Positions 14,501 through 24,635 of a stretch of 50,515 nucleotides of DNA are shown piece after piece (the first letter of the stretch is position 1; every line of letters begins with the position of its first letter). The DNA is from Smittium mucronatum (taxonomy: Eukaryota > Kickxellomycota > Harpellomycetes > Harpellales > Legeriomycetaceae). The notes beneath the pieces were generated by a model, which worked only from the letters and a program-made list of their open reading frames with translations, searched no databases and was not told the DNA's origin. Position numbers and translations under genes: made by a program. The stretch lies in NCBI GenBank assembly GCA_001953115.1, contig LSSL01000688.1:1-50515 (forward strand), read 5' to 3'.

Positions 14501-16884
14501 AAATTTATTTTACTATAAAAAAAAGAAAAATTTTATTTAAACAATTAAATCTTAAATCCATCAACAGGGGTTCGAATTATCTTTTATTTTTTTTTCATCT
14601 TTTAAAACTAAGTTTTTCTCACTGATGTGAAAAAAAGGTGATTATTATTGTTTTTTTATCATAATTGGTTTACTTACTCCCGGAAAAAAGTTCAATTCTA
14701 TCTTTTTGAAAAATATACAGATTTATTAAACAGCATATAATTTGGTAATATATTTTTACAACTTAACTAATACTTTTAATAAAATCACTGGTTATTTGAT
14801 TATTTTTTTCACGAAAAATTTCCTTTTATTTTAAATGTATTATGAATAAAATATTATACCACATTTTATTTGTAAAATATCAATTTTTATGAAAAAAACT
14901 AGACCGAAATATGTACAAAATGATTTTTTGCCGCGATATTTATTTCAAAATAAATTTAAAATATTAATCTGATATCCTTTCTAATATTTTTAGGAAAGAT
15001 TTAAATTCTTCATTTGATATATTTTGAGTAATTTATGCTTTATTTGAAACCACTAAAAAATCATATTATATAAAATTGGTTATTATTTTCTGATTTGAAA
15101 TAAATTTGTATAAAATATATCTTTAAAATCGACTATTTATTAAAAATCTGTCCTAAATTTATGTATAAATTAATCTGATTATTTTTTCTTTACTGAATTT
15201 ATTTTAAGCCATGCAAAATTTTAAAAAATTTAATTTATGATAATTATTAATCGAATATTTTCATCAAATTGTAACGTCTAACCCATCTCGCCCCCATCAT
15301 TTTATCGAAATTAATATTATTTTTATTATCTCTTATTCTCTAAGATTCTTCTCAAGAGAAATTTTTATTGCTATCCAAATTTAAATTTTATTATTTATTA
15401 TTTATTATTTTTAAAATACAAAATCTGCTTTAATTGAATTAATACTAATTGAAATTTAAGAAATTTTTTAGTGTTGAAATTGGCATTGTATTAGGATTAA
15501 AAATTACCAGTTATTTCTTATTTTATTTTTTTTAAATTATGAGTTTAATCAGATCTATATAGCAACTAAAGACTATTTAGGGGAGATATAAAGACCTTAT
15601 TAGCCTGAATCCCGAATTTATCGATAATTTTACTAATTTAGAATTTTTTATGAACCATTCATTTATTTTCTAAAGTATGAAATTGACATCTATAAATATC
15701 TCAGTTATTGATTTAAAAAGTGTAATAAATTCAAATTCAAATAATTTAAGCATTGAAATTAATATACTTAAGATGTGGAAATGGGATAAAAAAATTCAGT
15801 ATGTAAAAGGTTAGATTTAAAATTTTTAAATAGTTGCTATTTTTTTTAAAGATTTTTTAATTTTCTGAAAGATAAATTAAAATAACATTTTTTCTAGAAA
15901 TTTTTTTATAAATTATAAATGATATTCAATTTAATTTATCAAAAATTCCCAAAAAAAAGGGAAAATTAGAGGGATTTTTTGCTGAAAATAAAAAATTTGA
16001 AAAATTAATAGTCCAGAAGATAAAGAGTTTGAGAAATGGTTAGAAGAGGTATTAGATAAAAGCGACAGTATGTAAATATTACCGAGTCAATTTTTTTGGA
16101 AAAAAAAACTTTGAACCAATTTTAACAAAGTACTTTAATAAATATTTAATTTTAGAACTTAAATACTTTAAAAATTTTATTAAATTATTCGGTGCTAAAT
16201 ATCGATAAAAATGCGGAAATTTTTAATAATAGTCTTTGATTTTTGTGGGTTTTACTTGAGAATTATAAAAAATTATGGGTTTGTTACCTCTAAATTTTCA
16301 AAAAAAAAAATTGGGTTAAAGGAAATAAAACCCCTAGGTTATCAAAAAAAAAAATGGATTTTTAAAAAAATCTTAGAGCGAATTTTTTTGCAATAAGTAC
16401 TCTATTTTTAGATATAATTACTGGTTTTAAAGGTTTCTCCAAAACACTTCAAACTAAATCAATGTAAATACACCGAATTAAATATTTTTAAAATAAAAGT
16501 TGATAATTTATTTACGCTTTTACAAAAAGCATCTTTATATCTCGCCTATTCGCACAGTATTAAAATAATTTGCTCATTTTTATAGTTTGTCAAATTAATA
16601 CGATAAAGAAATTACTGGTTTTGTACATAATTTATTTTTTTTTATTTTCATTGGAGAATAAATTAAAGCCTATCCAGTAAAATTAAGTCCTACTGTAGCC
16701 AGCGTATTATTTGCAATATTTTAATGCAAAAAAATACAGAAAAAAACAAAATTGACCAAGGAACTCATTAGAACTTATATGTGCTAAATTATTAGATTTA
16801 TTTTAGAAATAATTTGGCAAAATGTAAATTCGTGCAAATAAGAGTAATTTTGTGCAAATTCGCTAAAAATTTAATTATTATTTG
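5591..16884. other. 11-kb AT-rich gene desert
   Basis: Very low GC, with homopolymer A and T runs throughout and stops in every frame at short spacing. Open frames of 60-66 codons here (8712-8900, 11160-11360, 14431-14625, 16211-16396) are rich in K, N, I, F, L and Y, as expected from translating AT-rich DNA, and show no domain. A purine-rich, G-skewed patch lies at about 8010-8160 on the + strand and a G10 run at 13037-13046. I see no gene, tRNA or rRNA. Confidence 0.65.
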
Positions 16885-17190
16885 TAAAAATGTGGGAAGA
16901 TGAATTTCGTCCTCTTTAAAATGGTAGAATCCCACTTTTGGATAGGTGCCTAATTTTATTAATCCTTTTGAAGTATGCTCTTACTAGGAGCTCATTAGCT
17001 TCGATGAGCTATTGTTCATTAAAAAAGAGCTTAATTGTTATCTAAATGTAACCCCAGTCATACACCTACTTGAAGCGATGCCAGGGGGGTCTTTCGGTTG
17101 GTAGATTGCACTCTTTTCCCATAGATACACAGCCGGTAAACCTGCAGAGATGCTTATTTTATTAGGATAATAGTTTTTTCTATACATGTT
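16885..17190. other. GC-elevated island with hairpins and a 49-codon minus-strand ORF
   Basis: About 300 bases stand out from AT-rich surroundings. On the + strand there is a 6-bp pairing GTGGGA (16892-16897) with TCCCAC (16930-16935), a 7-bp hairpin AGCTCAT/ATGAGCT (16989-16995 with 17004-17010), and a possible ACCCC/GGGGGT pairing near 17050-17090. On the - strand an ATG-initiated frame runs 17187 to 17038 (49 residues: MYRKNYYPNKISISAGLPAV then a tail with KDPPGIASSR). I recognise neither an RNA family nor a protein family. It may be a small RNA gene, a short gene or a transposon relic. Confidence 0.35.
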
Positions 17191-19047
17191 TTTCTTTTTT
17201 TCACATTTTTTTAGTATAGTTTTTAATGAAGTTATCTTACAATAAAATTCCGTGATACAAAAAAAATATTAAAATAATAGAATAAGTTTACAATCGTGTA
17301 ACAGATAATAAATAAGTCAAATTGTATTATTTACAGTGGTTTTGAATAGAAATTTATCTAGCAGTATTATTTACAGCTATTTAATCAGCTAACTTCACAA
17401 AAAATTGCTTAGTATTTTTTTTCCTATATTAATTGTAAAAACTTATTTTACCTCAATCTATAATATAATATTTCTATTATGAAAAAAACAAACTTATGTA
17501 AATATCGCTAATATATTGTAGAATACTGGTTATATATTAAACAGGGCTTTTTTAAAAGCTTGGTAAAAGTATCATTTACAAAGAAATTTGAATAAAAATT
17601 GTGGAAATATAAATAATTAATGCAATTGAAACTAAAAATAATTAATATCGATAGCCAAAAAGAAAAATATAGTATTTTCTTAATATTATCGTCGGATAAA
17701 AATTTTGCAAATTTTAAACTGTAGTTATGGTTGTATTTAAATTATAAACACGGCTGAGCTGGTTTAGTTTAAAAAGTTTAGTTTTTAAATAATCTTTTAT
17801 GGATAAATACAAAAAATTAATATTTTCTTGCTAAAATACTATCCGATAGGATATGTAATAATATCATTTATTTAAAATAAGGAGGGTATTTTTTTTAATG
17901 TAATTACATTTTTACACACGATTAATGTTGTTTTTAATGACTTCACATCTCAAGTTAACTTTTTTACCAATTTATAACTATAATCAGTTTAATAATCAAA
18001 AATTTCGTCAGTATGTTATAAAAATTTAACCCAAAGTGTGTTCTAATTATTTCTGATTTATTTATTGTCGATTTAATAGTCATTTCTAATTAAAAAATGT
18101 TGTATAAATTCTTAAACTTTTTTTTCTGTTTCAAAATTTACTATAAAAATTAAATGCTTCTCCAAAACTGTAATAGAGCCACTAATATTATAAAATCTGG
18201 CAAAAATAATGGAAATTATAATTCTCCTTTTGTAAAATATTGATAATACATTTTTAGCTATTTCAAAAGAAGCACATTATCTATTATAAATCTTTAAGGG
18301 GGGATATTTAAAAAAATCTTTTAGGTGTTTAGTGAATTTATAAATCTGATTCTTGGTTTTAGCTAGAGATGGAACTTTTTGCACATATTTTAAATTTAAA
18401 ATATGGATTTAAACAGGATTTAATTATATTTTTAGCTTGGGATGAGTAGAAAAATAAAAATTCGAAGAATAAAAACGACAGTCCATAAATACAGGCCATT
18501 AAAATCGAAGAAAAAAGAATCCATTATATACTTTTTTTTTTGTCAAGTTGACAGATTAGATAATAGTAAATATCACATTTCGATAAACTCTTTTTCAAAA
18601 TTATTTTAAAAAAATATAACTTGATATTTTCTTATGAATTTAGATGATTTCTATGGATTATAGCATACTTTTTTAATTCTAAACGTGTGGAAAATTATAC
18701 AGCAATTTCAATAATATGGAGTTCGATAGGTATATATCGATAGGGTTTGAAAATTTTTCGAAAGATGTTTAACTTTTGCAATTATCTCTAAAAATAATAC
18801 AGTAATTTTTTGAAGATTTTCTGCCTTCTGTGAATTAAATTTTTGGAATTTTGATGTCCTTTGAATTAGCTAATATTTTTAAGCTTTTTTGTCAAAGTTA
18901 TGAGGCAAAGAAATTCCATAAGTCACAAACATTAGTTACTAGATTATTATAAACATATTACGTAATATATCGATTAGATCTGTTTTTTAGTAAAACTTTT
19001 ATTCCAAAGTTGATTTTTTTTATGCAAGAATTTAACCAATATTAGGA
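17191..19047. other. AT-rich intergenic sequence, no gene seen
   Basis: No coding frame of note. A 13-bp direct repeat, GTATTATTTACAG, occurs at 17324-17336 and 17364-17376, 40 bp apart. It could be chance in this composition. Confidence 0.5.
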
Positions 19048-19350
19048 TTAAAAAAAGATATATAGTCCATATGATGGGTTATAATCAAGTGAAAGGGGTG
19101 TAGTGTATATGATTTTTAATGGATACTTTTTTATATAACTAATGAGTGTAAACATTTGATTCCTTTTCAATCGATAAAAAGTGCATGAATACTCACCCTC
19201 CCTTTTTTTTTTGTTGAGAGCAGATCCTAGCAAAGGATGGAACTGCACTAAAACATATTCTTGTAAGGCACATTTCATAAAACGTGAAAATAATGTCGGA
19301 TCTTCGATTATATATATAAGCTCTTTCTTTTCTGACCAAACGACTATCAT
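19048..19350 (-). CDS. Possible 100-residue hypothetical protein
   Basis: This ATG-initiated frame of 100 residues lies in a patch of raised GC, longer than expected by chance in DNA of this composition. The middle part (around ALQEYVLVQFHPLLGSALNK) has mixed composition, while the C-terminal third is K/I/Y-rich like translated AT-rich DNA. I recognise no domain, signal peptide or membrane segment. The opposite strand is also open over 19181-19402, but only from a GTG, so coding direction is uncertain. It lies upstream of and divergent from CPA1. It may be a genuine small gene, an exon, or a relic of a repetitive element. Confidence 0.25.
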   Translation of the reverse strand: MIVVWSEKKELIYIIEDPTLFSRFMKCALQEYVLVQFHPLLGSALNKKKREGEYSCTFYRLKRNQMFTLISYIKKYPLKIIYTTPLSLDYNPSYGLYIFF

Positions 19351-19443
19351 CTTATTCTTAATATTTTATTTGACTTGTTTTCTGTTTCTTAAAATAAACT
19401 AATATATTTTACTTTAACTAGTGCTAAAAGAACTTTTATTATT

Positions 19444-19521
19444 ATGCAATTTATAAATTTTACGAAAAGTAACATTCTGTCATATAAATTTATTTCAATA
19501 ACTAATCATAATATATACTAA
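19444..19521 (+). promoter_or_regulatory. Upstream ORF (25 codons) in the presumed CPA1 leader
   Basis: ATG at 19444, 25 codons, TAA at 19519-19521, ending 53 bases before the CPA1 start and in a different frame. Fungal CPA1/arg-2 genes of ascomycetes carry a 24-25-codon upstream ORF, the arginine attenuator peptide, which stalls ribosomes when arginine is high. The length and position match. The peptide (MQFINFTKSNILSYK...) lacks the conserved core, including the essential Asp before the Tyr-x-Ser-Asp segment. It may control CPA1 in another way, or be a chance ORF. The transcript start is unknown. Confidence 0.35.
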
Positions 19522-19574
19522 AGAATCCTGAATTATAACTATCCAATTATATCAACAGCTCTCTAATCCGCATC

Positions 19575-20939
19575 ATGTCTTTCAAAGTGTTAACTTCGTT
19601 AATTCCCAAGTTAAGTCTTGATGGTTTTTCTAAAGGATTCAAGACTAGATATCGCGGTTCTCTCTTGCATTCCAAAAAGATGCTGCTATCAACTTTCGAT
19701 GGGGTTGGAAATCCCGCAATGAACACTATATATCCCGTTCTTCCTGGCGAGTTAACTGCGCATTTTCAGTTGAAAACTGGACAATCTTTTACTGGTGGTT
19801 CTTTTGGTGCCAATACAGCATCAATGGGTGAAGCCGTTTTTTCTACATCTTTAGTCGGATATCCAGAGTCGATGACCGATCCTTCTTATAAGGGCCAGAT
19901 TCTTGTATTCACCCATCCTATTATCGGTAGTAACGGAGTTCCTCCCAGGGACCGTGACGAATACGGGTTGTTAAAATATTTCGAGGCCGAGCAAATACAA
20001 TGCTCTGGTATTGTTGTCTCTGATTACTCTGTTAATTATTCTCATTGGAATGCTGTACAATCACTAAGTGATTGGTGTTGGAAATCTGGTATTCCTGCCA
20101 TCACTGGTTTGGACACCCGCTCTTTGGTCCAGTTGCTCCGTAGCCAAGGTTCCACCTTGGGTGCCTTGAATGTTGGTTCTAAAAAGTTGGACATTGGGAA
20201 TGAAGTTCAATGGTTTGACCCAACTGATGGAAACCTTGTGGACAAAGTGTCAATAAAAAATCTCAAGGTGTATAATCCTTCTGGATCTGTAAATATTGGT
20301 CTCATCGATTGTGGTACTAAAAATAATATCATCCGTCTTTTGTGTAAGAGTGGCGCTCGAGTTACTGTCTTGCCTTGGGATTATGACTTTGTTCCGGTAA
20401 TAGACAAGTTCGATGGTCTCTTCATATCGAATGGGCCTGGATCTCCCTCTTTTTGCCAGAAAACTATTGAGAATTTGAAAAAGGCATTTGAAGTTTACCA
20501 TCGACCCATTTTCGGTATTTGTATGGGCAACCAGCTTCTTGGGATGGCAGCCGGGTTCCATATCCTCAGGCTTCCTTACGGAAATCGTGGACATAATCAG
20601 CCTGTTATTGAATTAGAATCAGGAAAGTGTATGATTACTTCACAAAATCACAGTTTTGCTTTAGATGATTCTTTTGTTCCCGAAGGTTGGACTCGTTCGT
20701 TTGTGAATGCCAATGATGGTAGTAATGAAGGTGTTAGGCATTTGACCAAGCCTTTCTATTCTGTACAGTTTCATCCTGAAGCCCGGGGTGGTCCTTTAGA
20801 TGCTAATTATATGATCAGCCAGTTCGTTAATGACGTTGTCAAGCATAAAGATTCTGAATGGCATCAATCCGAAGCTCGGTTGTTTGATTCTCAGCTTGGG
20901 TTGGAGAAGTCTAGCAAGTTACAGATGGATCTAAAGTAA
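19575..20939 (+). CDS. CPA1: Carbamoyl-phosphate synthase, arginine-specific, small (glutaminase) subunit
   Basis: Glutamine amidotransferase subunit that hydrolyses glutamine and passes ammonia to the large subunit, making carbamoyl phosphate for arginine synthesis. 454 residues, no intron, about the family's length. Residues 1-50 are basic and Ser/Leu-rich with almost no acidic residues, as in a mitochondrial presequence. Residues ~52-195 form the small-subunit N-terminal domain (TGGSFGANTASMGEAVFSTS, GYPESMTDPSY). Residues ~240-425 form the class I GATase domain with nucleophile Cys316 in GICMGNQ, then GNRGHNQPV and His400/Glu402 in QFHPEA, so the triad is complete. The usual GHQ after the nucleophile is GNQ here, a variation I take to be tolerated. 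The first in-frame ATG is used. It is convergent with tRNase Z, 218 bp apart; the large subunit is not in the window. A short upstream ORF may regulate it. Confidence 0.96.
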   Translation: MSFKVLTSLIPKLSLDGFSKGFKTRYRGSLLHSKKMLLSTFDGVGNPAMNTIYPVLPGELTAHFQLKTGQSFTGGSFGANTASMGEAVFSTSLVGYPESMTDPSYKGQILVFTHPIIGSNGVPPRDRDEYGLLKYFEAEQIQCSGIVVSDYSVNYSHWNAVQSLSDWCWKSGIPAITGLDTRSLVQLLRSQGSTLGALNVGSKKLDIGNEVQWFDPTDGNLVDKVSIKNLKVYNPSGSVNIGLIDCGTKNNIIRLLCKSGARVTVLPWDYDFVPVIDKFDGLFISNGPGSPSFCQKTIENLKKAFEVYHRPIFGICMGNQLLGMAAGFHILRLPYGNRGHNQPVIELESGKCMITSQNHSFALDDSFVPEGWTRSFVNANDGSNEGVRHLTKPFYSVQFHPEARGGPLDANYMISQFVNDVVKHKDSEWHQSEARLFDSQLGLEKSSKLQMDLK

Positions 20940-21157
20940 AAAAAAAAAACTTTCTCTTTTTGTGTTCATATTCCTATAAATTAGCAACAATCTCTAATCT
21001 GCTCTTTCCAGCTAACATTTACAAGAATATATGTTTATCTAATTTATATTGTATATCTAGTATTTTAAGTTACCATATACTTATGGTTAATTATATAGAA
21101 AATTGTCTAATTTTAAAAGAGAGTAAATTTAAAGTAAATTTAAAAGATTGAATGGTT

Positions 21158-23929
21158 TTATCCTCTTCTCCTTTTCTTCTCGTTTTTGTTTGTTTGGATT
21201 TCCTCAATTTGTTCTTCCTCCTCATCAAAGAACAGAAGCTTCATTTTATCAATTAGCGATCCGTACCGCTGAACATCTTCAACACTAAAAACTGCCATAT
21301 CGAATGCATAGGCCAGGGACAGATTTTGTAGCCTATCTGCTAATATGCGTCTACCGGCGATATAAGAATCTTCGATGAGGTCGCAATCGCAATTAACCAA
21401 TTCTATAGCAGGTTGAGATGAGCGAAATTCACTTCCATTAGTGGAAGAACCATGATTTTCGTAGATACCACTTTCGAGAAGATGAAGAATGCTCCCGAAT
21501 CCATTAAAGTTGGTTTTGGCAACTGAATCGAGCGTGAAACTAGGAATTCCAACGTGTCGCTGGCTAAAATGTGTGAATACTGTATTTTCAGCGTTCATGG
21601 CGACAGAGATAGCAATTGCTTCGCTTACGGTTGAGTGCCGCTTCTTTATTGCATCTTCCAGAAGCGTATCATAAAGAGTGGCCTCGTGCAGCAGCATTGT
21701 AAGACTTTGTTTATGGATGTTCAATTTATAGTGAGCTAGTTTGACCATGTTGAGGGTAGGTCTGGTATCACCTGAATAGATCAGCTGCCACCCTGATCTA
21801 TGCGTTATTGATACACCAAGACAGCCTCCGTAATGCTCAACCTCACAAGTAACCACAGAATCAAGGCCCAGCGACTCGTAAAAAGCCTTCTTCAAGGGAT
21901 TCAATTCTTCTTCAATTTGACCAATCACTTTCCCGCTGAAGATGTCGTATTGAGGCATCAAAAAAGTTCGGGAGAGAATAAATGAAATGTTCTCGTAGCC
22001 AATATCTAAAAACTGTGATATTTCACCAATAAACATTTGGAATTTTACTGGAGAAACAACATATAGTATATTTTTGTTGTCGTTATGGGACACATTGCGG
22101 CTATGCCAATCTTCCAATAGCTGGGGCAAACCCAGATGGTGGTCAGCGTGGTTGTGGGAAATATAGACGAACTTTAGCTGGTCCAAAAAATCCTCATAAG
22201 TAGAATTGCCGAACCGGTTGGGTCTTGGTGAAGATTCAGTGCCGAGGATCCTCTTTACCTGTGAAGCAGTTCCCTCGCCAGTATCCAGCAGGGCAAACCC
22301 ATAATTAGGGATATACAGTAAGTTGGAGCTGACATTTCGTTTACAGGAAGGAATGGCTGACCCAGTTCCCAAAGTTGAGATTAAAAAGTCGTGGTTTCTA
22401 GATGAAAATTCTTTTGGCGCTTTAGTATCACTCGCCAGCTCTGTTAAAGATCTTTGATCGCATGGTACTTTGTTAAGAAAACTTTTATATATAGGATCAG
22501 ATTGAATTTTTTTGTGCCAGTTAGCCAACATTTGATTGTAATTAAAATACCTGATAGAATCACTAGAATCAATTCTGAATTCGGGTTCGATATCCATTTT
22601 GAGGTTGAAAGAGGCTAATTGGATATGACCAAGCGAATTGCCATTTGTTTTGATAAAATCAGCTATATCTTTTGTGGGAATAATATTGGAGTTTGGGAAA
22701 GAGAATATTTCAGGATCGATTTGGCGTAGTTGTAGAGAAAGGTTAGAATGCTGAACAAACGGATTGATGTCACCACAATATTCTTTGCTGCCTATAACAT
22801 GGGATACAGATTTGGGAAATTTTCGCATCCATTCGAGATATGAGGCATTACTCAATACGTTAGGACCAATACTATGGAATATGAACTTTAAACTGAATTT
22901 GTCAGAATCTGAAGGGTTTCCAGAAAAATCTAGAGAAGAAGCTTCATCATTAGAATAAAATGGGGTAAATTTAGGGTTTGATATTATTGAATGAATGGAA
23001 TCTTCATTTAGACACTCAACAAGAATGAAAGCGCCTCTAGGTTTAGAGTCCATAAGAACTTGGTGAGGGAATACTTCAACGCCGGTGGAGGAAACTATAC
23101 TTCTTCCAGCCACTAATTCCTTGAAATGAGGGCCAGGCTTAAGACCTAAAGCAGAAGCTTTTTTCATATCAAATTTTTTGGGAACAGTGGGGCCAACACA
23201 AATATAACTTATAATAGTGCTAATGCGACTTTGTTTATTATAATCAGAATTATACATTTGAGAAGTTTCCTGGTTTTTATCAACTATTTCATTTACATTT
23301 GAAGGAGGATGTATTTGATTGGCTACAGGATTCTCTAAAATCATGGGTGAATCAGAGGGAGATTTAAAAATTGGATATACAGATATGAATTCATCAGAAT
23401 AAAAAGGAGTTTCGGAACCAAATTCCTTAGTGATGAATGAAACAGCGGCCTGTTGAGTGAAATAACGAGAAGCGTCTAAAGTCTGAGCGATGTTTTTGGG
23501 ACCATAAACATTCAAATTTGAGACACCCATTGAGCCTATTGTTAGCAAAAGACCAGGAAGACCACCTATATGAGACCAGCTGTTTTGAGTAGAAAAAATT
23601 GCTTTGAGTTTAGATATTTTGACAGTATTTTCGTTGAATAAACGTTGAGTGCCTTCACCGCAATTGAATAAATATCTGGTTTTTTCTAAATGAACTAAAA
23701 GAGTGGGGACAGAACCACTATCGGTGGGTGTGTTGATGACTTGAACGAACCACTTCATTTTAATAAAGGGAGAGCTGTGAAATTTTTTTTCAAATTTGGT
23801 ATCGGTTCTAAATTTGATAGAACTAGAATTAAACGAGGATTTACGGCAATGGAAGGAATTCCAAAAACTTCCACGGAGTTGGGATACGGCGTATCGAGGC
23901 AGCTTTGATGAAATACCGGAGAAAAGCAA
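21158..23929 (-). CDS. TRZ1: Ribonuclease Z, long form (tRNase Z, ELAC2/Trz1 type)
   Basis: Endonuclease that cuts the 3' trailer from pre-tRNAs in nucleus and mitochondria. 923 codons, no intron. The N-terminal half is the inactive metallo-beta-lactamase copy (FNCGEGTQR at 89-96) with a GP-rich flexible arm (LKPGPHFKELVAG, ~263-275). The C-terminal half is catalytic: GTGSAIP (521-527), LLDTGEGT (547-554), zinc motif HNHADH (592-597), His699, Asp721 in SGDTRP, HEAT (748-751), HST (765-767) and His787 in THFSQRH. The tail is acidic, then KKRRRG, a possible nuclear signal. The start is unresolved: the frame opens after TAA (23945-23947) but the first in-frame ATG is codon 58 (23758-23756), just before the conserved domain. 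Codons 1-57 begin TTG and look like a mitochondrial presequence. An ATG-only protein would have 866 residues. Divergent from WRAP73. Confidence 0.95.
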   Translation of the reverse strand: MLFSGISSKLPRYAVSQLRGSFWNSFHCRKSSFNSSSIKFRTDTKFEKKFHSSPFIKMKWFVQVINTPTDSGSVPTLLVHLEKTRYLFNCGEGTQRLFNENTVKISKLKAIFSTQNSWSHIGGLPGLLLTIGSMGVSNLNVYGPKNIAQTLDASRYFTQQAAVSFITKEFGSETPFYSDEFISVYPIFKSPSDSPMILENPVANQIHPPSNVNEIVDKNQETSQMYNSDYNKQSRISTIISYICVGPTVPKKFDMKKASALGLKPGPHFKELVAGRSIVSSTGVEVFPHQVLMDSKPRGAFILVECLNEDSIHSIISNPKFTPFYSNDEASSLDFSGNPSDSDKFSLKFIFHSIGPNVLSNASYLEWMRKFPKSVSHVIGSKEYCGDINPFVQHSNLSLQLRQIDPEIFSFPNSNIIPTKDIADFIKTNGNSLGHIQLASFNLKMDIEPEFRIDSSDSIRYFNYNQMLANWHKKIQSDPIYKSFLNKVPCDQRSLTELASDTKAPKEFSSRNHDFLISTLGTGSAIPSCKRNVSSNLLYIPNYGFALLDTGEGTASQVKRILGTESSPRPNRFGNSTYEDFLDQLKFVYISHNHADHHLGLPQLLEDWHSRNVSHNDNKNILYVVSPVKFQMFIGEISQFLDIGYENISFILSRTFLMPQYDIFSGKVIGQIEEELNPLKKAFYESLGLDSVVTCEVEHYGGCLGVSITHRSGWQLIYSGDTRPTLNMVKLAHYKLNIHKQSLTMLLHEATLYDTLLEDAIKKRHSTVSEAIAISVAMNAENTVFTHFSQRHVGIPSFTLDSVAKTNFNGFGSILHLLESGIYENHGSSTNGSEFRSSQPAIELVNCDCDLIEDSYIAGRRILADRLQNLSLAYAFDMAVFSVEDVQRYGSLIDKMKLLFFDEEEEQIEEIQTNKNEKKRRRG

Positions 23930-24635
23930 AACAAAATAGAGAAATTATAATTTAGAAGGATGAAATATCAGCATAGGGGTTATTGAATCGATTTTCGAAA
24001 CTTGGAGAATTCCTATGGCATTGAATATTAGGATATATTTGAGGCCCAGCGTGTACACTATTTATCTGTTGAAGCATATAACTTCACTTCCTTACTAATA
24101 TATTTTTCTACTGCTTTTCAGATTGAAGCCTGGAATAAAAAATTTTTAAGCACAATATAATTTGTAGATGAATGATTTCAAGCCACAGATCTTTTGTTCT
24201 ATTGGTGTAATTTTTTCGATTTATCTTTTGAACATAATAATTAAAGCACCCTATTTGCTGCCTTTACAGCAAAAGATTACTGGAGCTTAGAATAACTCCT
24301 TCTCCCTAATCCAATACTGAATCAGCTGTTGGAATTATAGATTTTTATAGCCAATAAAATTGAGTTTTTACTACTGAAGAAATGGATTCAGACCAAAAAC
24401 GGTATTTCTACTTTTAAATGGATGGAAATATTGCCATAATAAGTGAAAAATAACAATTTTAGTCAATAATCTGTAGTAAAAAAATATATATAATATTACT
24501 GGGCAAAAATGTATATATTATAGAATCTAAAAAAATTAAGTAAGACAGTATAATATTTTTTGATATTGACAAAGCAATAACTTCAATTCTAACAAATTCA
24601 CCGGAAATAAAATATTTTGTAAATATATATGCGAG
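23930..24635. promoter_or_regulatory. Divergent promoter region between tRNase Z and WRAP73
   Basis: About 700 bases separate the two divergent genes and must hold both promoters. An ATG on the - strand at 23974-23972 is in frame with tRNase Z but is cut off by TAA at 23947-23945. T/A-rich stretches sit at 24480-24500. I see no recognisable transcription-factor site. Confidence 0.5.

Noticed and set aside
16810..16870. Second inverted-repeat element suggested by GTGCAAAT motifs
   Set aside because: The motifs are short direct repeats and I could not find a convincing inverted partner.
19444..19521. Calling the CPA1 upstream ORF a true arginine attenuator peptide
   Set aside because: Length and place fit, but the conserved residues are absent, so homology cannot be claimed.
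20250..20594. 114-codon open frame on the minus strand within CPA1
   Set aside because: It starts at a TTG and lies antisense to a fully conserved GATase domain; it is a shadow of CPA1.
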